DNA of 64,000 nt from NCBI GenBank assembly GCA_041660045.1, contig JBAZXA010000006.1, forward strand, positions 1 through 64,000, written 5' to 3'. The position numbers and the translations under genes are program-made. This document shows, one piece after another, positions 1 to 9,055 of the stretch. Position 1 is the stretch's first letter. Each line of letters opens with the position of its first letter. Origin of the DNA: WM-3-3 sp041660045. Its GTDB lineage: Bacteria; Pseudomonadota; Gammaproteobacteria; Methylococcales; Methylomonadaceae. The notes beneath the pieces were generated by a model. It did no database searches. It was not told the origin of the DNA and worked only from the letters and a program-made list of their open reading frames with translations.

Positions 1-2
1 TC

Positions 3-363
3 TACACCGTCAATGTTTATGTCCGTTATGGCGTATGGTATCGGGATCTTGAAGAAATATTAGAAGCGCCAGGTGTCCATGTTGACCACTCAACGCCCAA
101 CCGATGGGTTATTCGGTTTTCGCTGATGATTGTTGAACATGAATAGTTTGCTATTCCTTGTCGGTTGGGTCTGCCTCATCGAGATCCTACAGGTCAAATA
201 GCTGAACAAACGGGTTGAACAATATCATCGGTTAATCAAAAAACAGACCCATCCGATGTCGGGGTTTAAGGTATTTCATTTTGTCCAAGCGACCTTGGCT
301 GGCATTCAAACGGCGCACATGATTAGAATGGGGCACCTCTTGCAAACTGGAATTACGGCTTAG
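3..363 (+). pseudogene. IS6-family transposase relic (internal deletion)
   Basis: Two conceptual fragments in different frames resemble the two ends of an IS6/IS26-type transposase. Bases 3-146 encode the N-terminal region, with the YRDLEE and VDHST motifs that precede the DDE core in this family. Bases 202-363 encode the C-terminal region, with RLIKKQTHPM followed by GFK and the LAGI...HMIRMG tail. The central catalytic DDE part is missing and the frame changes, so no active enzyme can be made. The 5' end runs off the window. It marks past insertion activity next to the accessory genes that follow. Family assignment is by motif memory, not by search. Confidence 0.75.
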
Positions 364-540
364 CGGCAATTTATGGCGTTAGTAAGGTAATTCTGTCCGG
401 AGGAAGCTGACTTTTCAATTTCTGGAAAATTTGCGGCATAACCTATCGGCCAAAGGTGAATTACGTCCAGATGGTGTGAAGTTGCTCAATCATAATTGAG
501 TAGTCATTATGAAATGTTGGTCAACAAAAAAAGGCGGAAA

Positions 541-2400
541 ATGCACGTCGAACGTTACCCATCCGATCTGGTTGTAACAGACCAGGACTTTGCCGACTGT
601 GGTTGGCAAAACATTGTTGCCGAAGCCGCAAATGACGGCTATGAACCACTTTGGAGAGCATTTTCCACGGCTGCGATGCATGCCATGGAAGTGAAATCGA
701 CCCCGCGAGGCAAGGCGCTTTGGCTGTTGGCCGATGCATGTGCCATGCGTCTATTTTCTAGTTCTGATAAACGGCAGGAACCTTTTGCATCTACCGTTAC
801 GCGCCTTGGTTGGCGGACGGCAGGACCAGATGATTTTACAGAAGCGGACCTTAAATTTTTTTCACAGGTTGTTAAGGCTACGGATAATCCGTGGATCAAG
901 GCTCGCTTGGCGGACTTGCTGTGGGTGCGGAATAGAGACAATTCCATGGCATTATCCTCCCTTGATAGCTATCTACAGATTCCGGTGAGTACAGAGCTTT
1001 TGCAGGAAGACTGGCAAGATTGTTGGGGGAGGGCAATCACATTGACCCTGATGCTTGGCAAAGCCGCCAACGAGAAGCAAGATGCTATCGAGAGGTCGCT
1101 TCTGAAAACCTTGGATGCAGTGACCAAGTCGAATAGTTGGTTGGCTTCGCGTTTAGCCGACCTGCTGAAGCAGGGCGGACTAGCAAAGGCTCAAGCAGCA
1201 ACAGTTGCAAACAAACTTACATCCTTAGCCCATGAGTACGATGCTGATACTGACCAAGTATTAATATTCACGGCAAGTAAGTTGTTTTGCAGTGCGGAGA
1301 CATGGTTTGATACCGCCAACAATAAGACCGAAGTTACAAACATGAGGGTGCAACTCGCTGAATGCTACGTCCGGGAAGGAATGTCGTGCATCAAAAGGCC
1401 CATTCCCTGCCATCGTGCAGCAGCCAGCTTCTACGAAAAAGCCATTCAGACGTATCGCACCATTCCGCGCACACAACGTAAGGCTCATTGCGTAGATGAG
1501 CGGATCACAGAACTTCGGAAGCAGATGGAGGAATTTGGTGAGCTCGCGTTGGAAGATCTGGCCGAAATTCCTTACCCCAATATGGATTTCCGCGAGCAAA
1601 TTGAGCTGTCCAGTCAAGCAGTGCAGAACAAAACACGCGTGGAAGCGCTGCAAGCGTTCTCTTGTATCATCCTTCCACCGTTCAGATATCAGGATTTACG
1701 GCAGCAGGTTGTGACGCAACTCAAGCAGCCATCATTTAGTCATATTATACCTATGACCAAGCTCGAGGAAAAAGATGGGAGGGTCATTGACCGAGTTCCC
1801 AGTTTGGACACCAATGCCGACCCAGTAGACGCGGCGAACAAAGATCGCTTTCTCAGGGAAATGACGAGAATGTACCTTGAATTGGTAAACTTCTATGTCA
1901 ATGTATTTATCTGGCCAGCGTTGGGTTCACTTGTACTAGAACACCGCTTGCGGGAAGCCGGTCTTATTGAGCTTGCCAGCCGATCCTCAATTGTCCCAAT
2001 TGGTCGGGAGCGCTTGTTTGGCAAGGCGCTGTTTGCCGGTTTTAACCATGACTTTGTCACTGCTTTGCACCTGCTGGTGCCGCAAGTCGAGCATATGGTG
2101 CGCTATCACCTCAAACAGGCAGGTTTTACCACCACTTGCCTCAATGCGGATGGCACGCAGACAGAAAATGGGCTCAGTTCCCTCTGCGATATGCTGGAAA
2201 TGGAAAAGGTCTTTGGAGAAGATCTGACTTTCGAAATCAAGGCGTTGTTCTGCTCTGCCAAAGGGCCGAATTTACGCAACCAACTGGCTCACGGTCTGCT
2301 GGATGACAATGATTGCGAGTCTATAGAGGCCATCTATGTTTGGTGGCTAGGATTGCGGCTGGTCTGCCATGACTTCTGGAACCCGGCAAGGAAGAGATGA
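541..2400 (+). CDS. DUF4209-like protein with C-terminal HEPN-type RNxxxH motif
   Basis: A 619-residue protein of unknown function. The frame is open from a TTG at 496 and has an ATG at 514, but ATG 541 is preceded by AAGGCGG at good spacing and is preferred. The body looks alpha-helical and soluble, with no signal peptide or membrane segment. Near the C terminus (R579 to H584) is RNQLAHG, matching the Rx4-6H signature with a polar residue after Arg typical of HEPN RNases and of the DUF4209 end domain. Many HEPN proteins act in phage defence or toxin systems. An IS relic upstream and a toxin-antitoxin remnant downstream suit an accessory gene. The domain call is from the motif; the defence role is inference. 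Confidence 0.6.
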   Translation: MHVERYPSDLVVTDQDFADCGWQNIVAEAANDGYEPLWRAFSTAAMHAMEVKSTPRGKALWLLADACAMRLFSSSDKRQEPFASTVTRLGWRTAGPDDFTEADLKFFSQVVKATDNPWIKARLADLLWVRNRDNSMALSSLDSYLQIPVSTELLQEDWQDCWGRAITLTLMLGKAANEKQDAIERSLLKTLDAVTKSNSWLASRLADLLKQGGLAKAQAATVANKLTSLAHEYDADTDQVLIFTASKLFCSAETWFDTANNKTEVTNMRVQLAECYVREGMSCIKRPIPCHRAAASFYEKAIQTYRTIPRTQRKAHCVDERITELRKQMEEFGELALEDLAEIPYPNMDFREQIELSSQAVQNKTRVEALQAFSCIILPPFRYQDLRQQVVTQLKQPSFSHIIPMTKLEEKDGRVIDRVPSLDTNADPVDAANKDRFLREMTRMYLELVNFYVNVFIWPALGSLVLEHRLREAGLIELASRSSIVPIGRERLFGKALFAGFNHDFVTALHLLVPQVEHMVRYHLKQAGFTTTCLNADGTQTENGLSSLCDMLEMEKVFGEDLTFEIKALFCSAKGPNLRNQLAHGLLDDNDCESIEAIYVWWLGLRLVCHDFWNPARKR

Positions 2401-2970
2401 CATCCGCTATGTATAGTGCTGTCGACTGTTAATTGTAACGGCTCGCGTTTGAATTTGGTTGGACTTGCATTTAACGCCGTTTTGGGCTCAAATTAATTGC
2501 AAATGAAATAACACCCGGGCTCATATTCTTCTTTCGCACTAATTCTTCAATGCCGACATTAATAAGATCAGCCAACTCTTCTTTTGTCCTGGCCGCTTGG
2601 CTTTGTCTTGCCTACAATCAGCGAGTTTCAATTATATTTTTTTTTTCAGTTCTTATTTTAATTGGCCCCGCCGGATGTAATAACTAATCCGCCGGTAAAA
2701 ACACTTATCATGTCAAACCAGATGCCATTTTGAATATCCATTAATATATGCAGCAAGAGGCCGATTATTCCGGCAGCAACAATAAACCATGCAGCTTAAA
2801 CACTAAGATTCCATCGGGTAATCGTAATTGTTAATATTGTCCTCATAACTTTATACCTCTTCAGTATTGCACTTTACTCGAATTTGCTTGATTTATACCC
2901 TTCGATCCAGGCTGGTATGCAAATATTACCATCCTACAATACCTATATCTGTAGGTGCTTTAAATAAAAT
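2401..2970. other. Intergenic stretch with two small coding-like relics on the minus strand
   Basis: No convincing intact gene. On the minus strand, 2471-2611 reads as an open frame containing KEELADLINVGIEELVRKK and ending SPKRR-stop, without a start codon. A second open stretch (about 2658-2790) reads as a short hydrophobic segment containing GIIGLLLHILMD. Both look like ends of decayed genes and neither can be assigned. The low-complexity T run near 2638-2646 is not part of a visible hairpin. Confidence 0.3.
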
Positions 2971-3273
2971 TCAGACTGATTCCAGCTCTATCCTTACTTT
3001 TTTTCCAAGAGCTGCGGCGGCACTCACTAAGGTTGTAAGGGTTAAACTGGTATCTTCTTCATCCAACAACCTATTAAGCGATGCTCTGCTGGTAGGCATT
3101 TTTTTTGCCATTGCCGTTTTACTCAGCTTAAGCGAAGACATACCTTCTGAAATTTGCCAAGCAATGACACGTTTTGTTGCAACGGCAGTTACTTCCTCTA
3201 GAATCGCTTCTTCGGTAAGAAAGTCGTCAAAGCTGCTGCCAATATGAAAGTTTTCTTTGTGTTGATTATTCAT
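2971..3273 (-). CDS. HigA-like XRE-family antitoxin
   Basis: A 100-residue DNA-binding protein. The C-terminal half carries a helix-turn-helix reading KLSKTAMAKKMPTSRASLNRLLD (split by description, about residues 50-73), followed by TSLTLTTLVSAAAALGKKVRIEL, the usual end of HigA-type antitoxins. Its ATG overlaps the stop of the upstream toxin fragment by four bases (ATGA), the common toxin-first HigBA layout with translational coupling. It probably neutralised the partner toxin and repressed the pair. With the toxin truncated, it may now be an orphan antitoxin or regulator. The family call is confident; the present role is inference. Confidence 0.8.
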   Translation of the reverse strand: MNNQHKENFHIGSSFDDFLTEEAILEEVTAVATKRVIAWQISEGMSSLKLSKTAMAKKMPTSRASLNRLLDEEDTSLTLTTLVSAAAALGKKVRIELESV

Positions 3274-3473
3274 CTTTTCCCCCGTAAGGTCTTCAATCTT
3301 TGTTTCGCCAAATCAAGCTCTGGCTTTGGTGTTTTTTGATCTTTCTTGATAAAGCCATGCAGCAGAATCATTGTTTTGTTGACGATTTCAAACTGAACTC
3401 GCGCTATCCGATTATCAAGCTTAATTCTGATTTCCCAACTGTCGCCTTCAATGTGATCGACTAAAAGTGGCAA
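3270..3473 (-). pseudogene. HigB/RelE-like toxin, N-terminally truncated
   Basis: Only 67 residues remain of a family that usually has about 100-115. The remaining part is the C-terminal core: DHIEGDSWEIRIKLDNR, then MILLHGFIKKDQKTPKPEL with the conserved LLHGFIKK-x-QKTP motif of Gp49/HigB-type mRNA interferases. The first roughly 40 residues of the fold are absent. The open frame stops abruptly at a 38-bp perfect palindrome starting at 3478, so an insertion or rearrangement probably removed the 5' end. The annotated methionine is probably an internal residue of the original protein. It is unlikely to be an active toxin. Confidence 0.7.
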
Positions 3474-3477
3474 AGGA

Positions 3478-3515
3478 GTCAGATCTTGTCATCATGCATG
3501 ATGACAAGATCTGAC
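3478..3515. repeat. 38-bp perfect palindrome
   Basis: The left arm GTCAGATCTTGTCATCATG is followed directly by its exact reverse complement, giving a 38-bp palindrome with no spacer. GTCAGATCTTG-type ends are known to me from mobile, REP-like or transposase-associated sequences. It sits precisely where the HigB-like frame is cut. It reads as the two ends of an excised or minimal element joined head to head. No transposase is adjacent. Confidence 0.85.
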
Positions 3516-3652
3516 CCCCCAACGATAACAAAACAAAATCATATCGTTTAATTTTCAGCCTAAGCACTAGCTGAGGCGTTTTCCTAGTGTTCTATTGCCT
3601 GCGATTTATCAAGTTTTAGTCAAGAAGCCAAAAAAGCGCTATTCAAATCCTA

Positions 3653-5491
3653 TTACCTCCGGCTAGGTTCGGTATCGTCCCAAATTGCTTGGCGTCGCGG
3701 CGCAAGACTTAGTACATAAGGTGTCCAAATTGAAAGGTTGGGGGAGTAATAGGGGTCGGTTTGCATAAGTTTTGGATGTAAACACCACATCTTCTGGGCT
3801 TCCGATAGGGAGTTAGCCAACTTTTCGGGGGTGTCATCGTATCCGCGGGATTTGCTTTCATAATGAAAAAGCAACGGGTCGGCAACATACACATTTCGTT
3901 TGCCTAGCGTGTGTAGATCAAGACAGAAAATGATATCGTTAAACACCGTCTGAAACTGCTCATTAAAACCGCCTACCGCTTCGTAATTGGCACGAGTAAC
4001 CGCCAAACATGCGCCTGTTACAGCGAGGATTTCATGGCTGGTAATGGCAAGGTCACGATAACCCCCTTCGTATGCTTTAAGATGTGAGTGTGCATGGACA
4101 GCTGCTTTTTGTATCCCTATGATGACCCCGCCATGTTGTACAGTTTGGTCCGGATACAAAAGCTTACATCCCACCGCACCAGTACCGGGTTGCAAGGCAT
4201 GCACAGCGAGTTTTTGCAGCCATGCTTTGTCTAGTACCTCGGTATCATTGTTCAAGAATAAAAGTAGCGAACCTCGCGCTTCAAGAACCGCTAGGTTATT
4301 GAGACGTGACCAGTTAAAAGGCGTATCGTTTCTGATTACCCGGATAAGTTTTTGTTCGGTTGCTTTTTCTAGCATAGTCAAGCACATTGCATCAGTGGAG
4401 CCATTGTCAACCACAATAATTTCTAAGTTCCCAGTAGGCCAAGCGGTCGTTTTAATGCTTTCAAGGCAGGGGCCTAGGAGATCCCAGCGATCCCGTGTTG
4501 GAATAATGATACTAACTATGGGCAGGTTTTCAGGCAGTGGTAAGCTTAAGGGTAACCGTGGTGTGCTTAATGTGTCGTGATAAAGTACGTGTGGTATATG
4601 TGTTATCCGTTCTTCGCCCAAAGCTATGGCATAGTTACGCAAAAATGCCGCTGGCTCCGTTTTGGTATCGGCTAAATAAGCTAATAATTCTGGTGTACTG
4701 TAAATACCACTTCGGAAAGCAAGCATCCGCCCCAAAAGTACGGCTTGACGTGCAAGTAGCGGTGAGAACTGGGGTTTGAACCAAGGGTTGCTGGGGGTTT
4801 CGTTGTTGAATTGGTCTTCGTCCGAGTAAGCCATCGTGGCACTAGGCTGCTGGCGTAAGGCGTCCGTAAATGTTCGCAAAGCGTGTGCACGGGGCAAGGC
4901 GCCGCCTTCAATGAATACAACAAATTCACTGTCAGGCACAAGTTGCGGAAAGGTGAATGTGATACGTGAGTCAGCATTAATACGCTGTAATATTGTTTGG
5001 ATAGTCGTTTTAGAGTTACACCCTGGACTAAATAAAAACACAGCTTGCCACGCTTGTCCTATATTATTGACTAATCGTATGGCCAATTCCTCAGCATATT
5101 GCTCTGATGCTTCTTTAAACCGTGCGATGATAAAAGCTTGGGAACCAGGATTTATGGTTGCTGCTAGCTTAGCGAGAATGTCCCGGCTAGGGGTATCGAA
5201 TTTAGCTGACCATAGCGGATATGACAACTTTTCTTCACTTTGGGCAATGCTAAGTAACGGTTCAGTAAGCCGATCTAAACATTCGTAAAGCTTAAGCAGT
5301 GGTTTTTCCGCGCCGATCTTTTTGGGGATATAAAGCAGCAATCCCTTAAGCGCTGGCCGTGTATTTAGGTACGCAAGGCTTATGTTTAATAAGCGTCTTA
5401 TGAAAGCCTTTAATCGGCCAAGTACACCATGTTCCCGCAATAACTTTAGCTGTAGGGAAACAGAGTTCCGTTGTTGTGTTGGCATGCACAT
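3653..5491 (-). CDS. Family 2 glycosyltransferase, bidomain (O-antigen type)
   Basis: A 612-residue enzyme predicted to transfer sugars from nucleotide donors to a growing surface glycan on the cytoplasmic side. The first half (about 100-300) resembles a degenerate GT2 module, with the AYSDEDQF motif and PWFKPQFSPL typical of large O-antigen/rhamnan transferases. The second half has the complete GT-A core: VSIIIPTRDRWDLL near 325, DNGST, and FLNNDTEV as the DxD-like metal site. The C terminus ends in a HYESKSRGYD motif. The start is ATG 5491 or the in-frame ATG 5485; neither has a clear ribosome binding site. It heads the leftward arm of the polysaccharide cluster. The donor and acceptor cannot be told from sequence. 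Confidence 0.85.
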   Translation of the reverse strand: MCMPTQQRNSVSLQLKLLREHGVLGRLKAFIRRLLNISLAYLNTRPALKGLLLYIPKKIGAEKPLLKLYECLDRLTEPLLSIAQSEEKLSYPLWSAKFDTPSRDILAKLAATINPGSQAFIIARFKEASEQYAEELAIRLVNNIGQAWQAVFLFSPGCNSKTTIQTILQRINADSRITFTFPQLVPDSEFVVFIEGGALPRAHALRTFTDALRQQPSATMAYSDEDQFNNETPSNPWFKPQFSPLLARQAVLLGRMLAFRSGIYSTPELLAYLADTKTEPAAFLRNYAIALGEERITHIPHVLYHDTLSTPRLPLSLPLPENLPIVSIIIPTRDRWDLLGPCLESIKTTAWPTGNLEIIVVDNGSTDAMCLTMLEKATEQKLIRVIRNDTPFNWSRLNNLAVLEARGSLLLFLNNDTEVLDKAWLQKLAVHALQPGTGAVGCKLLYPDQTVQHGGVIIGIQKAAVHAHSHLKAYEGGYRDLAITSHEILAVTGACLAVTRANYEAVGGFNEQFQTVFNDIIFCLDLHTLGKRNVYVADPLLFHYESKSRGYDDTPEKLANSLSEAQKMWCLHPKLMQTDPYYSPNLSIWTPYVLSLAPRRQAIWDDTEPSRR

Positions 5492-5632
5492 TCGTTATGT
5501 TATATCGAAATTATCGGAGTGGAACCGAGCGGCAGGTGGTGTTGCATGCCTAATCACAAGCTCGCCTTTTTAGTAGCCTGCTTAAGTTCGCGTAACTACA
5601 TGGCGGATGCAAAATAGTCACAGGCCTTTTGG

Positions 5633-6382
5633 TTAATAATCGAGTCCATAGGCGGCACGTAATTTATTCTGTAGGGGTATTAAATAGCTTTCTCGAGTGA
5701 CTACCCCTGATGTTTCTCGGATCACGTTGGCTTCTTCATGTTCAAGCCTGGACACATACCAGGCGTGGAAAACCCCGTTAGATACGGTTGGCACGCGTGG
5801 ATGCCCAACTGAAAAATCTAGGCAAAATTCGATTGGGAAAGCGCGAATTTCATAACCCGCACCGAGCACTCGAATGGTTGCTTCTTCCCCTGTGTCGGTA
5901 TCATCGCCGAGTAGTTTGCGCAGTTCGATCAAGTTGCCGACATCGGCTTTTTTAAAACACATAAAATGCGGGTGTACATACCATCCGTGCGGATTGCCGA
6001 TATGTTTGTCGACAAATTTAGCGCCGCTGAGCCGGACGCTATCATTCAAGCTATCAACTGAGTTTTCCAGCCAATCCGCCGCTATAGGGTGGGCATCGGA
6101 ATCTAGCAGGACAATATTGGGATAGCGGGCAGCTTTAATGCCTTTTTTAGCGGACTCGGCGTGGCCATGCCCGCGGGTCCGCCATTGCGCGAATTTAATC
6201 AGGTTGACGTCTGGCTGTTGACTCATCCAGCGACGGGTTGCGTCCTTGGAGCCGCGATCAACGATGATAATTTCGTAAGGGCGGACGCCAATAAGCGCAC
6301 GTATCCTTTCAACGAGTAGCCGGGAAAAAAAATAACCGTCGCGGGTTACCGAAATTATACTAACAGGCTGTAAATTTATCAT
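5633..6382 (-). CDS. Family 2 glycosyltransferase
   Basis: A 249-residue GT-A fold protein. VSIISVTRDGYFF opens the nucleotide-binding fold, followed by EIIIVDRGSKDATRRW and NIVLLDSDAHP, where the DSD is the likely metal/nucleotide-binding DxD site. It lacks membrane segments and is short, like single-domain glycosyltransferases. It is encoded on the same strand as the 612-residue transferase about 140 bp away and divergent from the GT2 gene at 6474, so a shared divergent promoter probably lies between 6383 and 6473. Role: one glycosidic linkage in the same surface glycan (inference). Confidence 0.8.
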   Translation of the reverse strand: MINLQPVSIISVTRDGYFFSRLLVERIRALIGVRPYEIIIVDRGSKDATRRWMSQQPDVNLIKFAQWRTRGHGHAESAKKGIKAARYPNIVLLDSDAHPIAADWLENSVDSLNDSVRLSGAKFVDKHIGNPHGWYVHPHFMCFKKADVGNLIELRKLLGDDTDTGEEATIRVLGAGYEIRAFPIEFCLDFSVGHPRVPTVSNGVFHAWYVSRLEHEEANVIRETSGVVTRESYLIPLQNKLRAAYGLDY

Positions 6383-6473
6383 GTCGCCATGCTATCACCG
6401 AATCGGATAAAATCAAGCTGATGGTAAGCAGATTAGGCGCTTTCCAGCCATAGGCTGCAAGAGGAATGTTAAG

Positions 6474-7439
6474 ATGTCATCGCCAACTATCAGTGTGCTG
6501 ATGCCGGTCAAGAATGCGCGAAAGTTTTTACATGATGCGATAGCTGGCGTGCTGGCACAAACTTATCGCGATTTTGAACTGCTCTTGATCGACGATGGTT
6601 CGGATGATGACAGTTTGGCTATCTGCCAAGGCTATGCGCAGTCCGATCGAAGAATTAGCGTTTTGCAAAATCAAATGCCCGGCATCGCAAATACGCTTAA
6701 TTATGGGCTCGCACTAGCAAAAGGGCGTTACATGGCACGGGTTGATGCCGACGATGTTTGCGTTGTGGACCGGTTTAAGCGGCAAATTGCAGTGCTGGAA
6801 GCAAATCCAGATATTGCCGTCGTTGGCGCCTCGGCTTGGGTTATCGATGGCCAAGGTGTTGAGATTGGCGTGCTTAAACCGCCGACTAATACTGCACAGA
6901 TAAGGTTGCAACTTTTAAGCACTAATTGCGTTATTCATCCGACTGTAATGGCTAGGCTAGTGGTAGTACAGGGGATAGGCGGCTATCGTCCGGTTTTTGA
7001 AGGCTGCGAGGATTACGACCTCTGGCTACGCATCACTAGCATCGCCGATATTTTAAATTTGGGTGACATGCTACTGTATTACCGGATGCATGATGGCCAA
7101 GTTAGCTGGCAACGCACGGAGCAACGGATATTTTCCGAACTTGCCGCCACGCGTTGCGCAATTGACCGGCATTTGGAGCAATGCGTTGATCTAGACAAAC
7201 TCACGGTAATTGATCGAGACACCTTGCTGGCGATAGGTTTAAAACCCGCAGAAATCGCAAAGGCCTTGCAAGTTCGCAGCATTGGCACAGTGTTGGATGC
7301 GATTAGGTTTCAGCAATATCAAACCGCCCAAAGCCTATTAGCGCAGCTGCAAGGTCAGTGCGCGATGCCATTCAAACGGGGATTAGCTTGCAGCTTGCTT
7401 AGGCTCTATCTAGGTTTGCGCAGTTATTTTCGCGTTTAG
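6474..7439 (+). CDS. Family 2 glycosyltransferase
   Basis: A 321-residue GT2 enzyme. SVLMPVKNARKFLHDAIAGV, QTYRDFELLLIDDGSDD and GRYMARVDADDVC (the DxD site near residue 90) are classical. EGCEDYDLWLR near 180 is the conserved ED/W region around the catalytic base. The start ATG is preceded by AGAGGA with good spacing. The gene overlaps the 3' end of the convergent GT4 gene by about 40 bp. Related proteins are often called WaaE/KdtX-like or glycan branching transferases; the exact sugar is unknown. Confidence 0.85.
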   Translation: MSSPTISVLMPVKNARKFLHDAIAGVLAQTYRDFELLLIDDGSDDDSLAICQGYAQSDRRISVLQNQMPGIANTLNYGLALAKGRYMARVDADDVCVVDRFKRQIAVLEANPDIAVVGASAWVIDGQGVEIGVLKPPTNTAQIRLQLLSTNCVIHPTVMARLVVVQGIGGYRPVFEGCEDYDLWLRITSIADILNLGDMLLYYRMHDGQVSWQRTEQRIFSELAATRCAIDRHLEQCVDLDKLTVIDRDTLLAIGLKPAEIAKALQVRSIGTVLDAIRFQQYQTAQSLLAQLQGQCAMPFKRGLACSLLRLYLGLRSYFRV

Positions 7440-8817
7440 CGGTAGTTGGAGATTTGACTGAAGCAAGGCTTAGCGCAATAAGGTTGGACATGGCTTCCGG
7501 CCAGGTTTTAGCCTGGAAACAGCTGGCCATACGCGACACGGCTTCTTTGGGTTGGTTTGGGTATGCAATCCAGCTGGCAATTTGTTGTCGCCAAGCCGAT
7601 TCGTCATGCGCTGCAATGCAAGGCATCACGCCTTCGAATAGTTCGCCCAAGGAGCCCCCGGTTGAACAAATCACGGCCTTGCCCTGTGCGAACGCCTCCA
7701 CTACAGGTAATCCGAAGCCTTCGTATAGCGAGGGGTAAACGCAAAAAGCGGCATTCGCATACAGGCTGGATAGCTCTGCATCATCGACATGCTCTAGGTG
7801 AAGCACAGAACCGGAAAAGAGATTTTGATCAAGTTGGCCTTGAACGTCCTCATTCATCCAGCCCCTGCGCCCTACAAAGACCAACTTAAAGCCGGTCCGC
7901 CCTATTAGCCCATCGGCTATTAAAGCACGCCAAACGGACAGCAACAGCCGGTGGTTTTTTCGGGGTTCAATTGTGCTCACAAACAGCACATAGTGTTCGG
8001 CCAGAAGTTCTGGCCGTAACGGATAGGCATTATCACCATGGGCTTTGGTCAAGTCGCAACCTAGGGCTGCCACGGCAATGTTGGTTAAGGCTAGGTTGCG
8101 GCTTTGGCAATAATTTTCAATGTCGTTTTTCGTGCATTTTGCGTTAACAATAAGCAAATCGGCGCTATGGAACATTTGTTCCCAATAGATGCGAAAACTC
8201 TCGACATCTTGGGCGAGAAAAAACTGCGGAAAAAGAAATGGGATAATGTCATAGCAAATTACTACCAAAAGGAATTTTTGTTGCTGTTTTAGTTCGGCTA
8301 AAGCCGCCGGGTCTTTACGGGACCAGTCCGATGATGCAGAAAGCACGAGGTCGTTTTCACCTAGCCTGATTGATTTGCCTATCGCCATATCCCGAGGAAC
8401 CAAGGAAATACGTACGCCGTTGCAATCTTCGAGTGGGAAATGATGTTTGCGGATGGCTAGCAGCATCCGCTGTAACTTATCCATCACATCGGCCAATATT
8501 GGATTGCTAGCCTTAAGACGGATGCGCTCAATGGCAAGTAAAACGCGAGAACGGTTAGGCATAAAACGTACCCAACCGGTGCGCGGGGTCAGTGGCGGGG
8601 CCAACTTGGTTTGCGGGCCAGCCAAAGGTTCAAGCCAGCTATCCGCAATACTGCGGTAGGTGTTGGTGGCAATATCGTAGAAACACGGTGTGGCATTGGG
8701 CAAATGCTGTTTTACATGGTGGTATAGCTCACTTTCGACGCGGATCATTCCGGTAGCTGGACCCGTCCAACTTAGGAGACTGGAGATGTCTATGTAAATA
8801 TTCAGTGTATTGGTCAT
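7399..8817 (-). CDS. Family 4 (GT-B) glycosyltransferase
   Basis: A 472-residue GT-B enzyme. The C-terminal Rossmann domain shows FVSTIEPRKNHRLLLSVWRAL (the mannosyltransferase-type EPRKN motif near 275), FVGRRGW, and YPSLYEGFGLPVVEAFAQG, the E-x7-E donor-binding signature. The N-terminal acceptor half is unusually long, with ISSLLSWTGPATGMIRVESELY near the start, as in GT4 enzymes acting on large polysaccharides. ATG 8817 follows a TAGGT-like ribosome binding site. The 3' end overlaps the convergent GT2 gene. Confidence 0.85.
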   Translation of the reverse strand: MTNTLNIYIDISSLLSWTGPATGMIRVESELYHHVKQHLPNATPCFYDIATNTYRSIADSWLEPLAGPQTKLAPPLTPRTGWVRFMPNRSRVLLAIERIRLKASNPILADVMDKLQRMLLAIRKHHFPLEDCNGVRISLVPRDMAIGKSIRLGENDLVLSASSDWSRKDPAALAELKQQQKFLLVVICYDIIPFLFPQFFLAQDVESFRIYWEQMFHSADLLIVNAKCTKNDIENYCQSRNLALTNIAVAALGCDLTKAHGDNAYPLRPELLAEHYVLFVSTIEPRKNHRLLLSVWRALIADGLIGRTGFKLVFVGRRGWMNEDVQGQLDQNLFSGSVLHLEHVDDAELSSLYANAAFCVYPSLYEGFGLPVVEAFAQGKAVICSTGGSLGELFEGVMPCIAAHDESAWRQQIASWIAYPNQPKEAVSRMASCFQAKTWPEAMSNLIALSLASVKSPTTAKRENNCANLDRA

Positions 8818-9055
8818 AGTTTACCTAGCTGGTGTGTTACCCCGGATGATTCACCCTATAAAAGCATCCAATTGCTGCCCTTTGGTACACAATGCTTGGC
8901 TTGGGATAATCATCGGGATTCGATGGTCAGTTTAACGGAATTGTAATCTATAGATGGCGTGACGGCCATTGACCCCCCATAAGCTCCTTTGTAGAATGCC
9001 TAACTGTCATCAATGGCTGGATAATCTGATTATGAAGTTTTTCTAGGGGTATCTC

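Noticed and set aside
386..499. Open stretch ending LLNHN-stop before the DUF4209-like gene
   Set aside because: No start codon and no family recognised; possibly part of the IS-related debris, but not supportable.
2867..3247. Plus-strand open frame opposite the HigA-like antitoxin
   Set aside because: Shadow of the antisense antitoxin gene, whose helix-turn-helix is clear.
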